A stretch of DNA of 64,000 nucleotides, from the NCBI GenBank assembly GCA_023053545.1, contig JAKZAN010000066.1, forward strand, positions 141,226-205,225. Direction: 5' to 3'. Every line of letters begins with the position of its first letter. Positions within the stretch are counted from its first letter, which is position 1. Positions 12,006 through 19,918 of the stretch are shown here, one piece after another. The DNA comes from Lepidurus packardi. Its lineage: Eukaryota; Arthropoda; Branchiopoda; Notostraca; Triopsidae. A model generated the notes under the pieces. That model ran no database searches and was not told the DNA's origin. It was given only the letters and a program-made list of their open reading frames with translations. The position numbers and the translations under genes are program-made.

Positions 12006-12112
12006 TTTGTAGTAATTGTGCCAAAGTTACTCACTAATTCGCATTAATTTGTTTCCAGAATTAACTTTTGTGAGTATTTTATAAATCGCATGCTAAATAT
12101 AGATTAGGACAA

Positions 12113-12140
12113 TTGTTCTTCAATTTTTTCACTATTTTTG
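12113..12140 (+). promoter_or_regulatory. Promoter of def-DUF5606
   Basis: A -33 TTG (12113-12115) is separated by 17 bases from a perfect -7 TATTTTTG (12133-12140), the Bacteroidota arrangement. The def ATG is 40 bases further on. Confidence 0.6.
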
Positions 12141-12180
12141 CCTGCGTTTTTAAACAGAAAACACGAAAAAAACAAAAAAC

Positions 12181-12768
12181 ATGATTTTACCTATAATTGG
12201 TTACGGTGATGCAGTTTTACGAAAAATGGGAGTAGATATCACACCAGATTATCCGCATCTCGATCAAATCATTAGTGACATGTATGAAACCATGTATAAT
12301 GCTTGTGGCGTTGGGCTAGCGGCACCTCAAATTGGCCTAGCTATTAGGTTATTTATAGTCGATACCCGACCATTTGGCGAGGACGATGATTTGAATCCAG
12401 CGGAACAAGAAGAGCTAAAAAACTTTAAACGTACGTTTATCAACGCAAACATTCTGAAGGAGGAAGGAGAGGAATGGGGTTTCAATGAAGGTTGCTTAAG
12501 TATACCTGAAGTGCGTGAAGACGTATACCGACATGAAACCATAACAATCGAGTATTTTGACGAAAACTTCGTTAAAAAAACTGAGGTATTTGATGGCTTG
12601 ATTGCACGTGTGATTCAACATGAATTTGACCATATTGAAGGGATTTTGTTTACAGATAAAATTTCTTCTCTTAAAAAACGTTTAATCCAGAAGAAGCTCC
12701 AAAACATCATGGAGGGGAAGACACGTCCTGATTATAAAATGAAATTCGTTGCCAAAAAAGGCAGATAA
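12181..12768 (+). CDS. def: Peptide deformylase
   Basis: The 195-residue protein carries the three diagnostic motifs in order: GVGLAAPQIG (43-52), EGCLSIP (103-109) and QHEFDH (146-151). Cys105, His147 and His151 are the metal ligands and Glu148 is the catalytic acid. The enzyme removes the formyl group from the N-terminal methionine of new proteins in the cytoplasm. An acidic insertion around residues 66-83 lies between motifs 1 and 2. The gene has its own promoter and is followed 28 bases later by the DUF5606 gene, probably co-transcribed. Confidence 0.96.
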   Translation: MILPIIGYGDAVLRKMGVDITPDYPHLDQIISDMYETMYNACGVGLAAPQIGLAIRLFIVDTRPFGEDDDLNPAEQEELKNFKRTFINANILKEEGEEWGFNEGCLSIPEVREDVYRHETITIEYFDENFVKKTEVFDGLIARVIQHEFDHIEGILFTDKISSLKKRLIQKKLQNIMEGKTRPDYKMKFVAKKGR

Positions 12769-12796
12769 CCACAAAACATAAAAACAAAAAATACAG

Positions 12797-13273
12797 ATGA
12801 ATTTAGAAAAGATATTATCAATTTCGGGCAAGCCAGGTTTATATGCGCTTAAAATGCAAACGCGTTCTGGATTTGTTGCTGAATCATTACTAGACGGAAA
12901 AAAAATTACTGTCGGATTGCGAAGTAACGTGAGTTTACTTTCAGAAATTTCTATGTATACGCACAGCGAAGAAAAACCCTTAGCAGAAGTAATGCGCGGT
13001 ATTGCTGTTAAAGAAGATAATGGCCCTGCAATTTCACATAAAGAAGATAACAATGCTTTAATATCTTATTTCCGCGAAGTAATGCCGGATTATGATGAAG
13101 AACGTGTTTACGCTTCAGACATCAAAAAAGTATTAAACTGGTATAATTTGTTGCAAGCAAAAGGCATGGTTTCTAAAGAGGCACCTTCAAAAGAAGAAGT
13201 AGTCACAGAAGAAGTAGTAGCAGAAGCAGCGCCAGAAAAGAAAAAAGCAACAGCTAAAAAAGAAGCTAAATAA
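12797..13273 (+). CDS. DUF5606 domain-containing protein
   Basis: The 158-residue protein begins MNLEKILSISGKPGLYALKM, which I recognise as the DUF5606 family of Bacteroidota. The conserved part spans about residues 1-125. The tail (about 126-158) is low complexity, rich in Glu, Ala and Lys and ending in a lysine cluster. No function is established to my knowledge. It sits 28 bases behind def and ends in a strong terminator, so def and this gene form a two-gene unit. The association with def and mazG suggests a housekeeping role; that is inference. Confidence 0.8.
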   Translation: MNLEKILSISGKPGLYALKMQTRSGFVAESLLDGKKITVGLRSNVSLLSEISMYTHSEEKPLAEVMRGIAVKEDNGPAISHKEDNNALISYFREVMPDYDEERVYASDIKKVLNWYNLLQAKGMVSKEAPSKEEVVTEEVVAEAAPEKKKATAKKEAK

Positions 13274-13294
13274 GACTGCTCGATTTAAATTTAT

Positions 13295-13329
13295 ATCCTG
13301 TTGCCCCAAAAGGCAGCAGGATTTTTTAT
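13295..13329 (+). terminator. Intrinsic terminator after the DUF5606 gene
   Basis: An 11-bp stem with one G-T pair (13295-13305 with 13312-13322) and a six-base loop is followed directly by a T-rich tract. It starts 22 bases after the DUF5606 stop. Confidence 0.85.
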
Positions 13330-13377
13330 TTTTATATCAAATAGTAAATATCTAATACAAAAACCAAATACGAAAAG

Positions 13378-14151
13378 ATGAACAGTAGGGAAAAACAATT
13401 GGAAGCATTCGCTAGGTTACTTGATATAATGGACGATTTGCGTGAAAAATGCCCATGGGACAAAAAGCAAACATTCCAATCCCTCCGACACCTAACAATC
13501 GAGGAGACATACGAGCTTGGGGATGCTATTCTCGAGAATAATCTTCAGGAAATTAAAAAAGAATTAGGTGATTTATTATTGCATATTGTGTTTTATGCAA
13601 AGCTTGGAAGCGAAACATCAAATTTTGATATAGGCGACGTTTCTAATGAAATTTGCGATAAATTAATACACCGTCATCCGCATATTTACGGAGATGTTGA
13701 AGTTGCTAACGAAGAGGAAGTGAAACAAAATTGGGAGAAGTTGAAACTGAAAGAAGGCAAAAAATCTGTTCTGGAAGGTGTCCCAAATAGTTTACCTGCC
13801 TTAGTAAAAGCTTCTCGAATCCAAGATAAAGTGAAAGGCGTTGGCTTTGATTGGGAAGAGTCTCATCAGGTTTGGGATAAAGTCCAAGAGGAATTAGAAG
13901 AACTCCAAGTTGAGGTTAAAGGTGGAGACCAAGACGCTATCGAATCTGAATTTGGCGATGTGCTTTTCAGCCTAATCAATTATGCCCGATTCCTTAATGT
14001 GAATCCTGAGGACGCATTGGAACGAACCAACAAGAAATTTATAAAGCGATTTCAATATTTGGAAAGCAAGGCAACTGAACTGGGCAAGCCCCTAATGGAG
14101 ATGAGTTTAGCGGAAATGGATGTATTCTGGAACGAAGCCAAAAAACTATAA
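13378..14151 (+). CDS. mazG: Nucleoside triphosphate pyrophosphohydrolase MazG
   Basis: The 257-residue protein is the full-length two-domain form. The N-terminal domain carries CPWDKKQTFQSL, EETYE (42-46) and ELGDLL (62-67), the acidic metal-binding pattern of MazG. The second domain repeats it with EELEELQVE and EFGDVLF. The enzyme hydrolyses nucleoside triphosphates to monophosphates and pyrophosphate and can lower (p)ppGpp indirectly in the species studied. It lies after the def unit but behind a terminator, so it probably has its own promoter, which I could not identify. Confidence 0.93.
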   Translation: MNSREKQLEAFARLLDIMDDLREKCPWDKKQTFQSLRHLTIEETYELGDAILENNLQEIKKELGDLLLHIVFYAKLGSETSNFDIGDVSNEICDKLIHRHPHIYGDVEVANEEEVKQNWEKLKLKEGKKSVLEGVPNSLPALVKASRIQDKVKGVGFDWEESHQVWDKVQEELEELQVEVKGGDQDAIESEFGDVLFSLINYARFLNVNPEDALERTNKKFIKRFQYLESKATELGKPLMEMSLAEMDVFWNEAKKL

Positions 14152-14182
14152 AAAAAAGCCATCAGTTACGATGGCTTTTTCA
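14150..14182. terminator. Bidirectional terminator between mazG and the DUF349 gene
   Basis: A 7-bp stem (14157-14163 with 14170-14176) has an A-run before and a T-run after it. It lies between the convergent stops of mazG and the DUF349 gene, so it can serve both strands. Confidence 0.8.
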
Positions 14183-14189
14183 TTTGATC

Positions 14190-16247
14190 TTATTCTTGTT
14201 TCAATTCGCGAAGCTGCTTCAATTTTGCTTTCAGCATTAACATTTCATCCTTGTGTTTCTGAATGTTTTTGCGAACTTCTGCAACCATTGGACTCTCTTT
14301 TTTTGCACTTGCAAAAAATTGAATGTTATTTTCCAATTGGAATATTTCTGCTTGTACTTCGTCGATCTTGCGCATCAAAAATACTTTTTCATTTTCTAAT
14401 TTTCTGGTGTCATTAGATCCAGATAAACTTTCCAATTTATTGGAAAATCGCATCATTTCAGATTCTTTCTTGCTTAAACTTAATTTCTCAAACAGTACAT
14501 CTAAAATTTTATTGAATTTGCCCTCAATATGACGTCTGTTTGCAGGCACGCGCCCAAGTCCTTTCCAGGTTTCGATGTGTGCTTTAATTGCGTCTAAGTC
14601 AGTTTTATGGTCGCCCACAAGGCTAAACGCTCTAAGTTTTTCGAGATAAGATTTCTTTTTCTCGAATGCCTCAACTTCTTCTACATTTTCTTCGCTTCTC
14701 GATTCTTTCAAGCGCTCAAAATAATGATTACAAAAGCCCTTAAATTCTTTCCAAAGTTTGTCGGAATATTTGCGTGGAACATGGCCCACTAATTTCCATT
14801 CTTCCTGAATTTGCTTCATTAATGGCGTAGTGGCCGCAAAATCTGAGTGCTCAGAAAGTTCTTTTGCTTTGTCCACTAAAGCCTGTTTTTTACTCAGGTT
14901 GTCGTTCTGGTCTTTTTTGATGTCTTTATAAAACGAATTTTTCAAAGAGTTAAAATTTCTAACGGCTGTTTTGAAAGCTGCCCAGGTTTCTTCATTCACT
15001 TCTGCTGGCACTTTTCCGGCAGCAAAAAACTCATTTCGCAAGGCTTCAACTTTTTCTATCTGTGCTAGCCAAGCTGAATGCGAATTAACTTTTTCAGTGG
15101 CAAGAACTTCGATCTGCGCAATGATATCTCGTTTTTTTGATAAATTCTCAATTTCCACACCGCGCTGTGCTTCATAAAGCGTTTCACGCTTGTCATGCAT
15201 CTGTTTGGTCAGTTCGCTGAAACGATTCCAGATTTCTTCTCGGTGATCTTTAGAAACAGGACCGATATTTTCTTTCCAAATCTTATGAAGATCTTGCAAT
15301 TCTCGAAATGCTTTGTTCACATCTTCTTGGTCAACTAATTCTTCAACACGGGCAATAATTTTTTGCTTTTGCTCTAAATTGTGTTTAAAATCTATATCAC
15401 GTGCTTCACGATCCAAGTGCAGGTAATCATAAAAATTCTCCATATGGAAATGATAATTATTCCACACATGATTGTATTTGTCTTTCGGAATTGAACCAGC
15501 ATTTTTCCAACGCTCGCGCAGTTCGTTCATATGCTTCAAAGTATCCTTAATGTTCTCCTGTGGATTAATCAAGTTCTTCAATTCCTCCACAATTGCCAAT
15601 CGATTTTCAAGATTGGTTTGCAAATTATTTTGTAGGCTCTTAAAATGAACGTTTTTTCGATCTTTATAACTAGAATACAACTGGTCAAACTTCCCTTTTA
15701 ATGGAAAGTGATATTGAAAGTCCTCAGTAGTATCTGGGTTTTCTGCTAAAAACTCATCTTTTTTCTCGTCTAATAGATGATGGTATTTTGCTAAAAATGA
15801 TTTTTTTATTTCTTCAACATGTTCGCGAACTTGCATCACTTTTTCATTAGCAACCATCGCTTCAAGATCTGCTACTAAATCTTCCATCGACAATTGGTCG
15901 TAGTCTTTCATCGGAATGTCATGACGTCCTGCTAATGTTTCATCTTCATTTTCTTCTGCATTAGAACTTTCAATCGACAAGACCGCATCTGTAGTTTCCT
16001 CTTGCGTAGTGTTGGTTTCCTGTATGCCTGTATCTGCTATTTCAGCTGCATCTTCCGTGATCGATTCTGTTAATAAATCTTCTGGAACTGCGTCGTTTTC
16101 TTTGCCTTCTGCTGCAAAAAAAATATCTAGCGGCTGCGCGATTTCCTCGTTGCCATTAACACCATCATTCACATCGATGTTGCCTGTAATATCTTGCTCC
16201 TGGTTTCCATCTGCATGCTGCAGGTTATCATTCAAATCTTCTAACAT
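14190..16247 (-). CDS. DUF349 repeat protein
   Basis: This 685-residue, highly charged protein has an acidic, low-complexity N-terminus (about 1-120). It then has a series of helical units, each with a Trp-rich pattern such as ERWKNAGSIPKDKYNHVWNNY, EEWKLVGHVPRKYSDKLWKEF and ETWKGLGRVPANRRHIEGKF. These are DUF349 repeats; I count at least five. The C-terminus is a predicted coiled coil (EVQAEIFQLENNIQFF, then KHKDEMLMLKAKLKQLREL). There is no signal peptide, so it is probably cytoplasmic. The function in Bacteroidota is not established. It lies 97 bases downstream of aroE on the same strand. Confidence 0.8.
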   Translation of the reverse strand: MLEDLNDNLQHADGNQEQDITGNIDVNDGVNGNEEIAQPLDIFFAAEGKENDAVPEDLLTESITEDAAEIADTGIQETNTTQEETTDAVLSIESSNAEENEDETLAGRHDIPMKDYDQLSMEDLVADLEAMVANEKVMQVREHVEEIKKSFLAKYHHLLDEKKDEFLAENPDTTEDFQYHFPLKGKFDQLYSSYKDRKNVHFKSLQNNLQTNLENRLAIVEELKNLINPQENIKDTLKHMNELRERWKNAGSIPKDKYNHVWNNYHFHMENFYDYLHLDREARDIDFKHNLEQKQKIIARVEELVDQEDVNKAFRELQDLHKIWKENIGPVSKDHREEIWNRFSELTKQMHDKRETLYEAQRGVEIENLSKKRDIIAQIEVLATEKVNSHSAWLAQIEKVEALRNEFFAAGKVPAEVNEETWAAFKTAVRNFNSLKNSFYKDIKKDQNDNLSKKQALVDKAKELSEHSDFAATTPLMKQIQEEWKLVGHVPRKYSDKLWKEFKGFCNHYFERLKESRSEENVEEVEAFEKKKSYLEKLRAFSLVGDHKTDLDAIKAHIETWKGLGRVPANRRHIEGKFNKILDVLFEKLSLSKKESEMMRFSNKLESLSGSNDTRKLENEKVFLMRKIDEVQAEIFQLENNIQFFASAKKESPMVAEVRKNIQKHKDEMLMLKAKLKQLRELKQE

Positions 16248-16344
16248 TTTAAAAATGTTTAGGGTTTATAATTTATCGAGTGCGAAAGATAGTAAACGTG
16301 CAACAAAATACAAAGTAATAGCGTATTAAATAAGTGTTATAGCT

Positions 16345-17085
16345 TTATGAATTCCAAATTTCATAAGCGCTTTCGGCTTGCAAAATCAGCATTTCCATTC
16401 CGTTCTTTACTTTTGCGCCATAAAGCTTGGCGCCATGAAGAAATACGGTTTCTGCTGGATTATAAATTAAATCGTAGGCAAGGTGCTGCGATGTGAAATA
16501 TTCATACGGAATTTCAGGGCGCTGGGAGAGGTTTGGGCTTGTGCCTAGTGGCGTGCAGTTTATGATCACGAGATGGTTTTCCATGATTTGCTGTGTAAGT
16601 TCTGCGTATGTAATGTCGGCGGTTTTCAAATCACGGCCCACTTGCATTGAATCGATATTCAATTTTGTCAAGGCAAATTTAATTGCTTTTGATGCGCCGC
16701 CAGTGCCCAAAATAAGCGCTTTTGTGGTGTTTTTGGGCAACAAAGGAGCTATCGATTTTGCAAAACCAATCCAATCTGTATTGTAACCGGTTAATGTGCC
16801 ATCGGGGCTAATTTTGATCGTGTTTACAGCGCCAATTGCTGATGCTTCACCGTCCAAAACGTCTAATTCTTGAATAATGTTTTCTTTGTATGGAATGGTT
16901 ACGTTCAGTCCAATTAAATCTGGCCGTTTGGCAATAATAGTTCGAATTTTGTTGGCAGAATCTATTTCAAAATTAGTATACGTCTCATCACTGCTGACCA
17001 AGTCAAATTTCTTCGTAAAATAATCTTTCGAAAAAGAATGCGACAAATCCTTTCCAACTAAACCGTATGCTTTTGCTTTTACCAT
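16345..17085 (-). CDS. aroE: Shikimate dehydrogenase
   Basis: The enzyme reduces 3-dehydroshikimate to shikimate with NADPH in aromatic amino acid synthesis. From the ATG at 17085 the protein is 246 residues. Motifs present are the substrate-binding SHSFS near the N-terminus, NVTIPYKE with the catalytic Lys, GYNTDWIG with the conserved Asp, and the Rossmann-fold GTGGASKA. The open frame extends seven codons further to an ATG at 17106. That start would lie inside the hairpin at 17092-17124, and the family consensus begins at about VKAKAYGLVG, so I prefer 17085. Its start codon comes only two bases after the T-run of that hairpin. Confidence 0.9.
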   Translation of the reverse strand: MVKAKAYGLVGKDLSHSFSKDYFTKKFDLVSSDETYTNFEIDSANKIRTIIAKRPDLIGLNVTIPYKENIIQELDVLDGEASAIGAVNTIKISPDGTLTGYNTDWIGFAKSIAPLLPKNTTKALILGTGGASKAIKFALTKLNIDSMQVGRDLKTADITYAELTQQIMENHLVIINCTPLGTSPNLSQRPEIPYEYFTSQHLAYDLIYNPAETVFLHGAKLYGAKVKNGMEMLILQAESAYEIWNS

Positions 17086-17087
17086 AT

Positions 17088-17124
17088 AAAAAAAATCCGA
17101 CTGCACGCTAATGAGCCGGATTTT
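17088..17124 (-). terminator. Terminator-like hairpin between the TPR gene and aroE
   Basis: On the minus strand an 8-bp stem (17117-17124 with 17092-17099) with a 17-base loop ends in a run of eight T residues (17095-17088). It begins five bases after the stop of the TPR gene and its T-run ends two bases before the aroE ATG. The loop contains a small inner GCT/AGC hairpin. Confidence 0.6.
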
Positions 17125-17128
17125 AGAG

Positions 17129-18523
17129 TTATTTTTTATGTTTTTTGATGCAACTTTGCACCACTTTTAAATCAACAATCGAAGGAAATAAATCTAACAG
17201 TAATGTATGATTTTCAAAATTCAAACGAAGTGCATTGCTTAAATGAAATTGCCCTTTTTCGTTTTCATTCATTAAAAAATATAATCCTGCCAATCTGTAT
17301 TCAACCTGATATTCTTCTGGAAAATATTCAGACGATTGCAGCAGCGTATGTATAGCGCTATCGAATTCGCCTAAAAACTGAAGTATGTCGACCCAATATA
17401 GCCAAGTGTCTAATTGATAATCGCCAAATTCCACCGCTTTTCTATAACCAATTTCAGCTTCTTCAAATTGATGTAATTCTTTGCTTATTGATGCATATCG
17501 CTTCCAATAAAGCGGATTTTCATTTTCTATGGCCAACGCTTTGTTCAAATAAAACAACGCTTTTTCAAAGTTTTTCTTGCGAACATAAAAATCAGTAATA
17601 GCAACCCAGCCTTTGTCTAATAGCGGGTCTTCATGAACTGTTTTGTTGAAAAACTTCAATGCAGATGCGCTATTTCCGAGTTTTTCGTAGCACTTTCCAA
17701 TTCGCAACAAGGCGTATGATGTTGGGTCGTCTAATTCGATCGTTCGGTTATAACTTTCAATTGCTTCTTCATATCTTTTTAGTCGTTCTAATGCTTTTCC
17801 TTTTTCCATGAAAGCACCTAGAAATTCATCATCAATATAGGTTGCAAATTCAAAAGCTCTGATGGCATTTTTATAGTCCTTAAGTCCATAATACAATCTT
17901 CCACACTGGTGCCATGCGATTTCCGAATAAGGATTTTTGTCGATATACTTTTCTAAAAAAACAATTGCTTCTTTGTTCTGATCCAAAAACTCAAAGCAAT
18001 ACACTACGTTATATAATGCTGCTTGGTCTTCAGTATCTTCCTCTAGGCACTTAATGAAATTCTCTTTCGCAAGCTCCAGATTGTCCATAAAGAGATATTC
18101 CATACCAATCAAATTATACACATCCGCGAAATCATCCGTATATTTTAGAGCTGTTTTTAGCAACTCAACAGCTTTTTCGTGCTGGTCTCGTTTGGAATAG
18201 ATGTTCGCTTTTTGAATGTATATTTCCTCGTTGTTAGGCTCCAATGCATAAAGTTCGTTAAGTAACTTTTCTGCAGCGTCTAATTTGTCATCATAAACCA
18301 GCATTTCAACCTGAACCAATTGAAGTCCAGTCGATTTTGGGTGCTGCTCAAGCGCAAGCTTAAGTGCTTTTTTGGCTAATGATGCTTTGCCAGAATCTAG
18401 GTAATGAAGTATAATTTCCTCAAACTCTTCTGAATCAAAAAATAGAACCTTGTTGGTTTTTAGCATCGATTCAAACTTCGAAAGGGATAAATTATGTTCT
18501 TCTTCTTCGTTGCTTAGCTGCAT
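17129..18523 (-). CDS. Tetratricopeptide repeat protein (cytoplasmic)
   Basis: This 464-residue protein consists almost entirely of TPR units from about residue 45 to 430, with the usual pattern of small and aromatic residues, for example AWHQCGRLYYGLKDYKNAIRA and SYALLRIGKCYEKLGNSASA. It has no signal peptide or membrane segment, so it should be a cytoplasmic scaffold. Proteins of this type are common in Flavobacteria, and I know no defined role. It lies upstream of aroE on the same strand with a terminator-like hairpin between them. Confidence 0.8.
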   Translation of the reverse strand: MQLSNEEEEHNLSLSKFESMLKTNKVLFFDSEEFEEIILHYLDSGKASLAKKALKLALEQHPKSTGLQLVQVEMLVYDDKLDAAEKLLNELYALEPNNEEIYIQKANIYSKRDQHEKAVELLKTALKYTDDFADVYNLIGMEYLFMDNLELAKENFIKCLEEDTEDQAALYNVVYCFEFLDQNKEAIVFLEKYIDKNPYSEIAWHQCGRLYYGLKDYKNAIRAFEFATYIDDEFLGAFMEKGKALERLKRYEEAIESYNRTIELDDPTSYALLRIGKCYEKLGNSASALKFFNKTVHEDPLLDKGWVAITDFYVRKKNFEKALFYLNKALAIENENPLYWKRYASISKELHQFEEAEIGYRKAVEFGDYQLDTWLYWVDILQFLGEFDSAIHTLLQSSEYFPEEYQVEYRLAGLYFLMNENEKGQFHLSNALRLNFENHTLLLDLFPSIVDLKVVQSCIKKHKK

Positions 18524-18711
18524 AGATTTTTACTTTAAATTATCCTTACTAAAGGTATGCGATGATTTTTCTGTTTATACGAAAATGACCGATTGTTGTA
18601 AACAATTTAATTAACAAGCTCATACAGAATTAGGCGAAATAAATTCCACGAAATTTCGTGACTTTGATGCTCTTTTCACGACGTCCTTGAGATTATTCGA
18701 ACGATTTAGAA

Positions 18712-19899
18712 TTATAGGTTTTCAGCTATTTCGTTCATCACTTCTAGCATTACCGCGCAGCCTTCTCTAATCTCATCTTCTGAAATGGTGAGTGGCGGTG
18801 TTATTCTCACGGCACTTCCTTCAAAGAGCAACCAAAATAAAATTAGGCCTTTTTCTTGACATTTCAAAATTATTGCGTTTGTTATTTCGGCATTTTCCGT
18901 CATGGCAGCCAGCATTAATCCGCGGCCACGTATTTCTTTAATCAAAGGATGTACCAATAAAGATCTAAACAGTTTTTCTTTCGCTAAGGCTTGTGCCATT
19001 AGGTCTGTTTCTATGATTTCACGCAAGGTAGCGAGGCAAGCTGCCGCTATGACAGGATGACCGCCAAAAGTAGTAATGTGTCCTAATTTGGGGTTGTGAC
19101 TCAATAAATCCATCATTTCTGCGGACGCTGTAAAAGCACCCACAGGCATACCACCGCCCATTCCTTTGCCCATAACCACAACATCTGGAACGATATCGTA
19201 GTGCTCAAATCCAAATAATTTCCCCGTACGACCAAAACCTGGCTGAATTTCATCTATAATCAATAGCGCACCAACTTCATCGCAGCGTTGGCGTACTTTT
19301 TTTAGAAAACCATTTGCAGGTTCGATGAAACCCGCACCACCTTGGATGCTTTCTAAAATAATACCGGCAGTTTTAGAAGTGATTTTTTCTAAATCCGCTT
19401 CATTGTTAAAAGTGATGAAATCGACATCTGGAATTAACGGCCGAAAAACTTGCTTCCGTTCTTCGAATCCCATTACGCTTAAAGATCCCATTGTGTTGCC
19501 GTGATAAGCATTGTGGCAAGAAATAAGTTGACTTCTTCCCGTAACCCTTCTAACCAGTTTCAGGGCGCCTTCTGTGGCTTCCGTGCCGGAATTTACCAAG
19601 TAGGTTTTGTTCAGCTTGGGGGGCATAAGTTCGGCTAATAATTTGCAATATGCTACGGCTGGACTTTGGCTATATTCCCCATAAACCATCACATGCGAAT
19701 ATTTGTCGAGTTGTTCTTTGATCGCATCGTTGACGCGTCGATTTTTATGCCCAAGGGAACACGCTGAAACACCTGCAACGAAATCTAAATATTTTTTATT
19801 GTTTATGTCATAAATATAAGAACCTTCTGCATGCGATACTTCCATGCCCAGTGGATATGGTGAGGTTTGTGCCTGATATTTTATAAAATCTGGATTCAA
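18712..19899 (-). CDS. Class III PLP-dependent aminotransferase
   Basis: This 395-residue protein has the class III (acetylornithine/ornithine/GABA aminotransferase) signature. It shows NSGTEATEGALKL for phosphate binding, LIIDEIQPGFGRTG with the conserved Asp, and VVMGKGMGGGMPVGAF with the PLP-binding Lys. The protein is often labelled aspartate aminotransferase family; the substrate cannot be read from the sequence. No arginine-biosynthesis gene is nearby, so acetylornithine transaminase is not supported by context. The gene follows the OstA-like gene by 19 bases on the same strand, so the two are probably co-transcribed. Confidence 0.85.
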   Translation of the reverse strand: MNPDFIKYQAQTSPYPLGMEVSHAEGSYIYDINNKKYLDFVAGVSACSLGHKNRRVNDAIKEQLDKYSHVMVYGEYSQSPAVAYCKLLAELMPPKLNKTYLVNSGTEATEGALKLVRRVTGRSQLISCHNAYHGNTMGSLSVMGFEERKQVFRPLIPDVDFITFNNEADLEKITSKTAGIILESIQGGAGFIEPANGFLKKVRQRCDEVGALLIIDEIQPGFGRTGKLFGFEHYDIVPDVVVMGKGMGGGMPVGAFTASAEMMDLLSHNPKLGHITTFGGHPVIAAACLATLREIIETDLMAQALAKEKLFRSLLVHPLIKEIRGRGLMLAAMTENAEITNAIILKCQEKGLILFWLLFEGSAVRITPPLTISEDEIREGCAVMLEVMNEIAENL

Positions 19900-19918
19900 T
19901 TGTGCGTTTTTTGAGGTG

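Noticed and set aside
18647..18660. Perfect 14-bp palindrome CACGAAATTTCGTG between the aminotransferase and TPR genes
   Set aside because: It has no T-run and sits 50 bases after the aminotransferase stop; I saw no second copy near other genes, so it cannot be called an operator or terminator on this evidence.
18712..19899. The class III aminotransferase considered as acetylornithine aminotransferase (argD)
   Set aside because: No arginine gene is nearby and the family signature covers several substrates.
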